NCBI GenBank assembly: GCA_025769875.1
Contig: JAGFNK010000253.1
Span: 1-64,000 of the forward strand
Source: Russula earlei
Lineage: Eukaryota > Basidiomycota > Agaricomycetes > Russulales > Russulaceae
Direction: 5' to 3'
Length of the DNA: 64,000 nt
Shown: piece by piece, positions 35,101 through 44,184 of the stretch
Layout of the letters: each line of letters opens with the position of its first letter
How positions within the stretch are numbered: the stretch's first letter is position 1
Notes under the pieces: model-generated
Told to the model about the DNA's origin: nothing
Databases searched by the model: none
The model's input: only the letters and a program-made list of their open reading frames with translations
Position numbers and translations under genes: made by a program

Positions 35101-36818
35101 ATCCGCACGCTTCTAGCGAGTAAGTTCCGCCGTTACCCCTAACTTCCAACCTTACTGTTCAAACGCTTTTAGGAAGTGAGTTCCAAGTTTTTGTCCCGCT
35201 TGCCCCGACCTTACTATTGGTATCCCTTCAGGAAGTGAGTTCTACCCTATGTCCCGCTAACTCCAACCTTACCAATCGCACGCATTCAGCGAGTGAGTTC
35301 CACCCTACGTCCCACTAATCTCAAAGTCATCATTTGCTCGCTTTCAGCAAGTGAGTTTCACCCTCCGCTCGGCTAACAGCCCCACCGATCCCGATCGCAC
35401 ACTTTCAGGATGTGAGTTTTAATATACATCCTCCTTGCTCTAACCTCACCAATCACACGCTTTCAGGAAGTGAGTTCCACTTGACATACCACTAACCGCA
35501 ACCTCACTCATCAATGTTACGTTTTCAGCAAGTGAGTTTTACCCTACGTCCCACATGACGCGGACCTCACCATCGTCGCGTTCAGTTTGTGAGTTTCCCT
35601 CTACATCTCCTTAAATCGAACCTCACCGTTCGCATGTTTCCAGTTTGTGAGTCCACTGCACGCAATGCTGTAGCAACCTCCGACCTCACCATTCGCACGC
35701 TTTTAGCTCGTGAGTTTAATCATATTTACGACCCACTCGAACCCAACCATTTACACACCTTCAGTTGGTAAGTTTCATTGTATGCGCCGCTACCTCCAAC
35801 CTTACCTCTTTTAGGATGTGAGTTTCCCTGAAGGGCCGCTTCCTCTAATCTCATTGTTGACGCGCCTTCAGCAAGTAAGCTCTTCCATGGTGCCTTGTAA
35901 TTTCGCCCCAACGTTTTCATTAGCCGGTGAGATTGCGACCAGATTCCTGTCCTTGCCTCGAACTGAATGGTCATTAACCCACCAGGTTGTTTGTACCCAT
36001 TCCTTTCCTTTCCCATCCTACGTTGATCATTGGGCTATCATCAGATTGTGAGCTCCGATTCTCCTTCACTGTGTTTATCACTCTACGGAATTTTATTCAG
36101 AAGGCGCGTCCCGTCATTCCCTCTATCTCCTGGTTTAGTCATCGTAGCCATATCAGGATGTGAGCGTTACATCCGATTCTACTGTCGAGTCAGGAACTGA
36201 TATCCCTTTCCAAGTACGTGAGAATTTATCTTCATGCTTTGATTAAGACTAGCACAACGTGTATGGTTTTAGTTGGTGAGTTACTTTCGCGCGTCGTCAT
36301 TCGTTTGTGTTGTGACCATAGCCTCCAAGGTTGTGCGTGATATCCAACCCTTTGATCTCTACATATAATCATTCTGGCCGTAAGTCGGTGTGTTGTTTAC
36401 TTTTAGATGTCTGTGATCTGTGGCAAGCTTGACGAGCCTTTACCGGCCTAGCTGGTACGTTACCGCACATTTAGTTTACAATGATAGCTGAGTTTCCTGA
36501 TTATATTAGCCATCCATTTCCAAGCGATTGGTACGTGCGTCTCCAAAATATACTGCCTCGGCGACTGATTCCCAATTTTCAAGTTTGTAAGCCATCCCTA
36601 AGATGAAGCATGTATGGTACCCTCATTCACTCTTAGATCGTCAGTAGTTACATCCGATCGTGATTTGGCTAAAAGTGATGTTCCTTTGCTATTTGCAGAA
36701 GGTAAGTTTGGGAATTAGAAGGGTCACATGAGCATTTAGCCACGGGAATTGGTAGAAGGTGAGTAGAAATCTCTGGGGATAACTGAGATTGACACCTTTT
36801 CAGATCCTCAGTATGTGA
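32116..36818 (+). CDS. Helical 3' half of the DUF2235 gene (or next gene) with single-codon exon array
   Basis: Exons splice in frame from 32,116: LIDKPGWRLNDKIGRLLFWM, DEEFDEDTLKIISRDNNYGL, HILNEG (through a 5-nt exon AGGGG, 32,452-32,456, after a GC-AG intron), LDDFADRRTLLAGVVLLAL, ESITKSLAYTNLLEAIKSS, GGRVNLNDGVLFAFKYIGKR, GVDDKLKGELLGQLVAKV, DIAKIPRITIEKIASLADSD, GVPHTTDLHGNLTPASM, then 33,443-33,651 (HQQLLTLDDLSSYVHTNVLA; FYQKHMQELR) and 33,713-33,771 (NLVDRIVVGEGTQQDHDGYE). From 33,829 the exons shrink to single codons up to 36,758; the last exon, 36,804-36,818, codes ILSM and TGA. The protein looks like alpha-helical repeats of HEAT/ARM type. No upstream start is convincing, which favours one long gene beginning at 29,586. 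All phases agree except in the degenerate stretch 36,333-36,530. Confidence 0.65.
33829..36803 (+). repeat. Tandem array of >40 introns separated by 3-nt exons
   Basis: Repeating unit ~58 bp: GTGAGTT donor, pyrimidine-rich body with CTAAC branch-like site, ~TTTCAG acceptor, then three variable bases, then the next GTGAGT. Hand-placed triplets: 33829, 33908, 33968, 34030, 34092, 34159; a 30-nt exon 34225-34254; then 34294, 34355, 34413, 34471, 34530, 34588, 34646, 34704, 34761, 34816, 34874, 34932, 34988, 35053, 35117, 35173, 35232, 35290, 35348, 35409, 35467, 35529, 35586, 35644, 35707, 35765, 35815, 35872, 35924, 35986, 36045, 36101, 36157, 36215, 36273, 36330; after a degenerate stretch 36452, a 6-nt exon 36525, then 36584, 36637, 36699, 36756. 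Introns are mostly 53-59 nt (mode 55, range 47-62 in the core). The central units are most alike, the ends diverge. A few borders deviate: GC donor after 36103, AAG acceptors before 36215 and 36330, weak gtttgt donor after 35988. Confidence 0.85.
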
Positions 36819-37506
36819 AATCAACCGACACTTCCGCACGCATATGAATGACTCGCCCGGATAGAGCGTGTGGAGTCGCGACCCGAGCAAGAACAAGGCG
36901 TGGGAAGAGCTGTAGAAAGAGCCCTAGCGAGTTTGTTGGTTGATACCTGCTTGTGCGAGAAGTTGGATATAACGAGCCACCAGGTAGGCAAGTTTCGAAT
37001 GAAGATCGGGGAGCGGTTACAAGAATAAAGGGATCAAACCCGGTGAGAAGTCGCCGCAATGGTTTGAGAAGTTGCGTTCCTGATAAATATACAGAAATGG
37101 AGGGCGGTTGGAAATGGACGGGAGCGAACGATCTGACGGTTTGTTTGAGGGACTTTGGATCTGACAACAATGCGACGTGAAGGGACAGCTGTGATGATGA
37201 TATTTAGCTGGAAAATCATTCTATGCGTTCTGGTTAAAGATGCACGTTCAAGGTGACAAGTCTGCGATGATGTGTTGATGACAATCAACCAACGAAGGTG
37301 TGACCATGTAAGATCTTGATGTCGCAAGTTCAGGGTGCAGTATATTCCTATGCTAATTGTGCATGCTGGTCGGCCCAGAGGGTCAAAGGTTCGGCAGCCG
37401 AGGTTGGGAATTGGAACACGCAAACAACTCTCAATTCGAGATCTACAACCCACGACTCGGGACAACTCATTCAATAAAACAAAGAAACAGAATTGTTGAG
37501 AACTAA
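36819..37506. other. 3' flank of the micro-exon gene
   Basis: No supported gene. The 3'UTR of the gene ending at 36,818 should lie here; the sequence turns into transposon at 37,507. Confidence 0.4.
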
Positions 37507-37601
37507 GGCCCCATTTACCAACCAAGAATTCCTGAATCTTGAACTTGAACTTGGATTTCAGTATTTTCCAGGGGTGACAGGAGTCACAGGTGTGATTACA
37601 C

Positions 37602-38001
37602 GACGGGCAGGAAGGGATAAGTCGACTCCGCTTATAGTCAACTCAGTGGATAATAAAAGTAAAATATTTCAAGTGCTGAGTAGGCTCTGTTGCGGCCACA
37701 AATTATATTACATAAGTAATGACCTTAGTTGAGCACGAAAAATGTGACAAAAAAGGTTAAATATGGAGAGTCTACTCATTCCGGCACAACTTTTACCCAG
37801 GCTAGGGTAAAAGTTGTGCCGGAATGAGTAGACTCTCCATATTTAACCTTTTTTGTCACATTTTTCGTGCTCAACTAAGGTCATTACTTATGTAATATAA
37901 TTTGTGGCCGCAACAGAGCCTACTCAGCACTTGAAATATTTTACTTTTATTATCCACTGAGTTGACTATAAGCGGAGTCGACTTATCCCTTCCTGCCCGT
38001 C
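37602..38001. repeat. Perfect palindrome, two 197-bp arms and 6-bp spacer
   Basis: Arm 37602-37798 and arm 37805-38001 are exact reverse complements as compared base by base; the spacer is AGGCTA. The outer ends (GACGGGCAGGAAGGGATAAG) resemble the right end of the element finishing near 54,710. Likely a very young foldback/MITE insertion. Confidence 0.92.
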
Positions 38002-38003
38002 AT

Positions 38004-39236
38004 GTTAGGGATGTGCCCGGCCCGGCCTCAGGCTGTGAGCCGGGCCAAGCCAGGCCAAAATAGGCTGGGCCAAGCTGGGCCAAAGTGACGGCTTCATGAC
38101 GGCTTTGGCCCGGCCTGTGATTTGAAAAGCCAAAGCCGGGCCGTCAAGCCCCGGCTTTGATCATTTGGGTAATCATCAAACTTTAATTTATCAACTTGAC
38201 ACACCATTGTTCCCTGTCGTTTTTCATCGTCGTATCTGTGCTTCCCTCTCAACCTTCCTTTTTGCTTGAGTCAAGTACATGTACAATGTAAGCCTTGGTG
38301 GCCTATATGTCAATGTGCAATGCTCAGTTGCGTTGGTTGCTTGTAATCCCTTTCCTCAGTCTTAGATCGCTTTGTCCCGCAGCGTACCATGTTGTACACT
38401 GGACTTCACTCATTCCACATGTATAATCTATGCTCTTACTATGCCTCATCATGCTCTCCAGAACATAACGACTCCATAATATATTTGATATTTAAATACA
38501 AAAGTGCTATTCTAAAGTCCTCCTACTGTGAATCCGTGAGTGCGAGGCTATGCGGCGATGATGTTGGGGGCGAGACGCTATGGGCAGCGAGCCCTCGAAT
38601 AGGGCGGCAATGATGATGGGCGAGGCGCTGTGGGCAGCAAGCCCTCGGGTAAGGCGATGGTGACAATGTCGAACGCGTCATACGGGTCTGTGCATAGATG
38701 TGTGGCGGACGTGAGGATGATGCTTGAGGGATGGTCTTGGGAGGGCGCAAGGTGCAGCCGGACGGCAATGGCGTCGTGCCGTAGGTCGAAGTGTGGGGAG
38801 GAGCCATGCTCTGACTTGAAGACTGAAGGGATGAAGGCGTTGAGCGGCAAGGTGAGTGACATCAACGGCGATCGAATTGAGCCATTGTCGTAGTCTGCTG
38901 ACATGGAGTGGGCAACGCGGTGGGGATGACGTCGAGAGTGGGAACGTGAGGAAAGGAGGGTGAGGTGAAAGGAATGACGATAGTTGGAAGGAGGGATGTG
39001 AGTGGGATGAAAGATGAAGGGAAAGTGAATGCATGGTGCGCAAGGCCTGGTACAAGTCATGTGGCCAGCAGGCTCACATACAAAAATCTTATGTACAAAA
39101 GCCGTGGCCTAGGCCGGGCCAAGCCGGAGCCAAGCCGGGGTTGATGGCTTCGGCCCAGCCTGGGGTTTTAGAAAGCCAAAGCTGCCTCGGGCCGAGCCAA
39201 AGCCGGGGCTTTCAGGCCAAGCTGGGCCAGAAAAAC
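38004..39236. mobile_element. Non-autonomous hAT-like element
   Basis: Starts TAGGGATGTGCCCGGCCCGG and ends GCTGGGCCAGAAAAACCCTA, imperfect inverted ends with many GGCCCGGC/GCCGGGCC subterminal repeats at both sides. No transposase; the GC-rich inside (38,540-39,050) holds only a Ser/His-rich unrecognised frame. A clean 8-bp target duplication is not visible. Confidence 0.65.
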
Positions 39237-40029
39237 CCTAGGTGTGATGAAAGGGGCAGATAACTAATATGAGTTTCTTTAATTATAATTATGAGCTCTT
39301 TTCCTGATTTGCAAATTCACTTGTCATGATTGCATATTTGCATGTGTGCATATTCATGTGTGAAGCAACATATGATTTATAAGAAAAAATCTTCTGCAGT
39401 CTTTTTGTGTCAGTCAGATGGTGATGCGGAGAGCATAGTTGTGTGGGTTTGTTGTACATACATACATGAAATTCTATGCTAGTCAACATGTGCCCTTTGA
39501 ATTCTCACATATTGCTCCCACATGTCACCAGCAATTCTGTCTCACCTGTGATTTGCTTGCTCCCTCTCATGCTGTGTCACTGGGCCTTCAGCAAGTTGAC
39601 CAGCCTCCTCCTCATCTTGAGAGCCCATGTGGAGCTCAGCCACATTGTTGAAGGTGGAAATCTCCCTAGGATCATGCTCACAAATAAAATTGTGCAGTGC
39701 TGCAAGTGCAGCTGGGATGTGCACCTGAATTGACATGTTGTAGTTAAGGGGACAATCAAGTAATTGGAACTGTCACTTGAGGATTCCAAAGATGTGTTCT
39801 ATGTCATTGTGAGCTTGAGCATGATGCAGATTGAACAACTCCTCATACATGCATGGCCTGGGATAAATGTCAGTGAGAAAACTTGGGAGACAAGAAACAT
39901 CACCTTGTGTGTCAAGATTCACTGTTGAACAATCCAGTTCAAAAGTGAGGGATAAGTTCAAAGACAAGTTGATAGACATCTAAGATGGCATGGGCAAGAA
40001 GTAGGGTCCAGAGTAGTACCAGATACCAA

Positions 40030-40326
40030 TGTTGTTGGATATACAATCTGTTATATAGATTAATCCACTTCACTGTACCCAAGGCTAGGTAGCTCAGTGG
40101 TTAGAGCACCTGGTATATATCTGGGAGGTCCTGGGTTCAATCCCCAGTCTGGCCATTTTCTTAATTGCACCAGGATAGAGGGAATCATGTGAGTGCATGT
40201 CAACCCCCTCCTCTGAGGTCCCCAGGTTGGGTCACATGTGTTGAACCCACAAGTCAGACCCAAGAGGGTGGCAATGACTAAGCACCTCCTCTGAGGTCCC
40301 TCTATCTGTGGTTGCATTTCACAACA
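40030..40326 (+). mobile_element. SINE/TRIM-like insertion carrying a tRNA-like head
   Basis: Present in this family-B LTR but absent at the same site of the copy at 51,135-52,100. It starts TGTTGTTGGATATACAA and ends CATTTCACAACA, so it could also be a short TG..CA terminal-repeat element. It holds a tRNA-like domain at 40,083-40,155 and two copies of CCTCCTCTGAGGTCCC. Confidence 0.6.
40083..40155 (+). tRNA. tRNA-like sequence, probably a transposon part, not a working tRNA gene
   Basis: 73 nt fold: acceptor GGCTAGG with TCTGGCC (two G-U pairs), D arm GCTC/GAGC, anticodon stem CCTGG/CTGGG with two wobbles, T arm CTGGG/CCCAG with loop TTCAATC, discriminator A. Box A TAGCTCAGTGG and box B GGTTCAATCCC are both excellent. 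The anticodon loop TATATAT lacks U33 in this register, so decoding function is doubtful. Confidence 0.6.
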
Positions 40327-41432
40327 AAAGTGGTATGGTTACTGGTAGCGTTGAGCAACTATGCAGGGAAGAGGCCAGAGTGGTCACAATGGGACAGTCC
40401 TTAAAGCAGTATCCCAGGAATGGAGAGTGCTGTAAACAAATGGACTGTCTGAAGACTGTCTGCTACTTTATTGAGTGCTTATATACTACAAGAGAACTGC
40501 CTAATAGGGAACAAGTCATAATCTTGTTATCAAGCACAATAGATAGATGAGTAAGAGGTCAGAGTATGCTTACTGAGCATGCTCAGTCATGCTCAGTAAG
40601 TTGCTGAGTAAGAAGGCTTCTATTGATGAGTAAGAGCCTTTACTGTCCACATGTTCACTGCTTTAGTGCTCATGCAAAGTGCCTGATTCATTTACTGTTA
40701 GTTAGTTTAGAGCTGGTCATTTGAGGACTTGTAGTTTAGTTCAGGGAGTAGAGTTGCCTATAAGGTCCCTTATATAGTTCCATTAGGGTCCTTAGGGTTG
40801 GCCCTAATACTTCTATTAAGGTCCTTAGTATTGCTTTATAGTTTGCTCTATGGTTATTAGAGTTAGTCTAATAACACGTTGTAGGGTCTTTAGTATCCTG
40901 TTAGTGCCTTTTGTAGAGCACTTGGAGTTGTCCTAAAGGGTTCTTAGAGAGGCTATAATACTGTCCTTTATTGCTAAAATGGTTGCCATTAAGTGGGGCT
41001 TGCTGTATGTCGATTGTACTGAGAATCACTTGTTCGACAATCCATGCGCAATATTGTGGACACCTCTACTCACCCCTTTTGTCCATGTGAACTGAACTGG
41101 GTGGCACCATAGAGGTTGAATTTCCTATACTAAGGAAGGGTCCTTCAAGGACCCTCTCAGGGAAATGGTTCATGACATTGTGTTAGTGTGACCCCATTTG
41201 GCTAGATGGTACCACATGCCTCAATAAGGGGTGAGAAGTACATCTGATGAGGCAAAGCCTCCATCACCAAGATAATACTTTCCCCTTGGGATGAAAAAAT
41301 CAGAAAGTTGTGCATCAAGGAAGAGTGTTGCATCAGCAGTGGAACCCTCCCAACCAGTCAGGAGATAGGTGAAGTGGAGGTCAAAAGAACATGCCGCAAG
41401 GCAGTTCTGTGTGATTACCCCTTTGTGGTTCC

Positions 41433-43095
41433 TGTTATGAACCAAGGCCAAGTTCTGGCCACATATTGACCTATTTTACTCAAGAGAGACCTCTCTCACT
41501 CTGCATTGCCAATCCACTTCTATTTCATGGGCTACTTACTCTTCCTGCAGTATAAGATATTGCTGTTACAAAGGCACTATGACATGACTAGGCACCCATT
41601 CCCTAATCAGGTAATCATCATGTGGCAGCCACATGGCCACTCAGCCACCAAGAACCCAAAACAGTGGCATGAACTTCTATAACTTGTTTGACTCATATGA
41701 CATCATTTAGCTCCAATGACATCATGGCTGACTGAGTGACTCCACACTGACATCATCTGCTCACCAAGCACTCCACACTGACATCATAATGATGTCATTG
41801 CTCCACAATGATCAGTAATATGCTCAGTAAGCCCTAAACCTGACACAAGCAAGTTTATGCCTCTACAGTCCTATTGGATGGTACCAGAGAGTCTAGAATA
41901 GTTCCTGTTCTTTGTGTCAAGACACGTACTGCTGATCCATGTGGACTCAGGAGCAGGTGGGCAAGGGTCGGAACAGATGGTACACGGCGTAGGCGGCGTT
42001 GAACAAGAGGACGAGCCAAATGACTAAGATATACCAGATGGGGACTGGTACGTGTAACTGGAGGCAGAGGCGAAGGTTAGAAGCCAGTGCAGCGAGGGGG
42101 CTTTAAACAAGGCGGTCGTAGAAGAGTACCTTGGGGACGAGAGGAGTCTTTAAACTGAGCGGTCACAGGGGAGTACCCAGGAAGAGGAGAGTATCACAAA
42201 TGGACAGTCTGACGACTGCCATGCTTCATTGGGGCTTATATACAGTGTACAGGGTCGATTACAAAGAACTGGGACTATTCTAGACTCTTTGGTACCATCC
42301 AATAGGACTACAGAGGCATAAACTTGCTTGTGTCAAGTTTCAGGCTTACTGAGCGCATTACTGATCATTGTGGAGCGATGACATCATTATGATGTCACTG
42401 TGGAGCGCTTAGTGAGCCTATGAGGTCACTGTGGAGTCGCTCAGTCAGCTATGATGTCATTGGAGCCTGGATGACGTCAGATGATTTATGCAACAGCTTC
42501 TAAGAGTTTGTGCCGCTGTTTCGGGTCCTTGGTGGCTGGGTGGCCATGTGGCTGCCACGCGATGATTACCCGATTAGGAAACGGGTGCCTGGTCGTGTTA
42601 TAGTGCCTTTGCAATAGCGATATCTTGCACTGCAGGGGGGATAGTCCAGAAAACGGAAGGGAGTTGGTAATGCAAAATGAGAGAGGTCTCTCTTGAGTGA
42701 AATAGGACCATCTACGGTCAGGGCCTGGCCTTGGTTCGTAACACTTTGTAATTGACCATGTACACAGTATATAAGCCCCAATGTAGCATGGCAGTCATCA
42801 GACTGTCCATTTGTGATACTCTCCTTCCAAAGTACTTCTTAGCAACCACTTTGTCTAAAGTCCCCCTCCTCATCTTCAAAGTACTCTTCAAATGACCACC
42901 TTGTTTAAAGCCCCTTGTCACACTGGCCTCTAGCCTTCACCTCTGTCTCCTACAGCATGTACCAGTCCCTATCTGGTACCTCCTCATTGTTTGGCTTGTC
43001 CTCCTGTTCAATGCCATCTATGCCATGTATTGTCTGTTCCAACCTTTGCCCACCTGCTCCTGAGTCCTTAGTGATCAGCAGTATGTGTCTTGACA
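41433..43095 (+). mobile_element. Old solo LTR, family A, split by a younger copy
   Basis: TGTTATGAACC..TGTCTTGACA in plus sense. It is interrupted at 41,915-42,743 by an inverted younger LTR of the same family. Every CpG of the younger copy that was compared is TG or CA here. The flanks (GTTCC and GAATG) do not match, so the insertion site has been rearranged. Confidence 0.75.
41915..42743 (-). mobile_element. Young solo LTR, family A, CTTTG target duplication
   Basis: TGTCAAGACACG..GGTTCGTAACA, 829 bp, with CTTTG on both sides, inserted in reverse into the older copy of the same family. It keeps many CpGs (for example GGCGTAGGCGGCGTTG). Confidence 0.9.
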
Positions 43096-43354
43096 GAATG
43101 CCATTGTGGTCTCTTGTTGCATTGTGCTCTGTGGCAGTGGAGTAACAACCAATGGGAGTGCCATTGATAGCACCCAGGGCATCCTTGAAAAAGGGAAAAA
43201 CTTGGGATTCCCTTGGATAAATGAGTGAAGAGGGGAATCACCATCAGGAAGCTGTACAAAGGTGGTATAGAAGGGGGGGTTGCAAGAACTTCTAGTGTCT
43301 TTTCAAAATATTTGAATATCCATCAGAAAATATATAGAAGGAAACCATGGCATA

Positions 43355-44184
43355 TGTTACGAACCAGGGCCAGGTCCTGGCTGTAGATTGTCCTATTTCA
43401 CTCAAGAGAGACCTCTCTCACTTTGCATTACCGACTCCCTTCCATTTTCTGGGCTATCCCTCCTGCGGTACAAGATATCACTATTGCAAAGGCACTATAA
43501 CACGACCAGGCACCCATTTCCTAATCGGGTAATCATCGCGTGACAGCCACATGGCCACCCAGCCACCAAAGGACCCGAAACAGCAGCACAAACTCTTAGA
43601 AACTGTTGCATAAATCATCTGACGTCATCAAGGCTCCAATGACATCATGGCTGACTGAGCGACTCCACAGTGACCTCATAGGCTCACTAAGCGCTCCCCA
43701 GTGACATCATAATGATGTCATCGCTCCACAATGATCAGTAATGTGCTCAGTAAGCCTGAAACTTGACACAAGCAAGTTTATGCCTCTGTAGTCCTATTGG
43801 ATGGTACCAAAGAGTCTAGAATAGTCCCAGTTCTTTGTAATTGACCCTGTACACTGTATATAAGCCCCAATGAAGCATGGCAGTTGTCAGACTGTCCATT
43901 TGTGATACTCTCATCTTCCTGGGTACTCCCCTGCGACTGCTCAGTTTAAAGACTCCCCTTGCTCCCAAGGTACTCTTCAACGACCGCCTTGTTTAAAGCC
44001 CTCTCGCTGCACTGGCCTCCAGTCTTCGCCTCTGCCTCCAGTTACACATACCAGTCCCCATCTGGTACATTCTAGTCATTTGGCTCATCCTCTTGTTCAA
44101 CGCCACCTACGCCGCGTACCATCTGTTCCAACCCTTGCCCACCTGCTCCTGAGTCCACACGGATCAGCAGTACGTGTCTTGACA
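43355..44184 (+). mobile_element. Solo LTR, family A, GCATA target duplication
   Basis: TGTTACGAACC..TGTCTTGACA, 830 bp, flanked by GCATA on both sides, inside the Harbinger transposase at the codons for SKYM. Contains a GTATATAAGCCCC promoter motif near 43,856. Confidence 0.9.

Larger units (their letters stand above)
39910..41177 (-). mobile_element. Solo LTR, family B, with TTGTG target duplication
   Basis: Runs TGTCAAGATTC..GGTTCATGACA, flanked on both sides by TTGTG. In its own sense (minus) it is TGTCATGAACC..CTTGACA with a TATA box and GACTGTCCATTTG initiator zone. It is 966 bp plus a ~300-bp insertion (40,030-40,326). No internal retrotransposon genes remain. Confidence 0.88.

Noticed and set aside
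33829..36803. CRISPR array or plain satellite as explanation of the ~58-bp periodicity
   Set aside because: 'Spacers' are only 3 nt, the repeats are diverged, each unit has spliceosomal borders, and the triplets continue an open reading frame to a stop; a eukaryotic genome is not expected to hold CRISPR.
40083..40155. Functional nuclear tRNA gene
   Set aside because: Loop TATATAT lacks U33, stems have several wobbles and it sits in a mobile insertion; called tRNA-like only.
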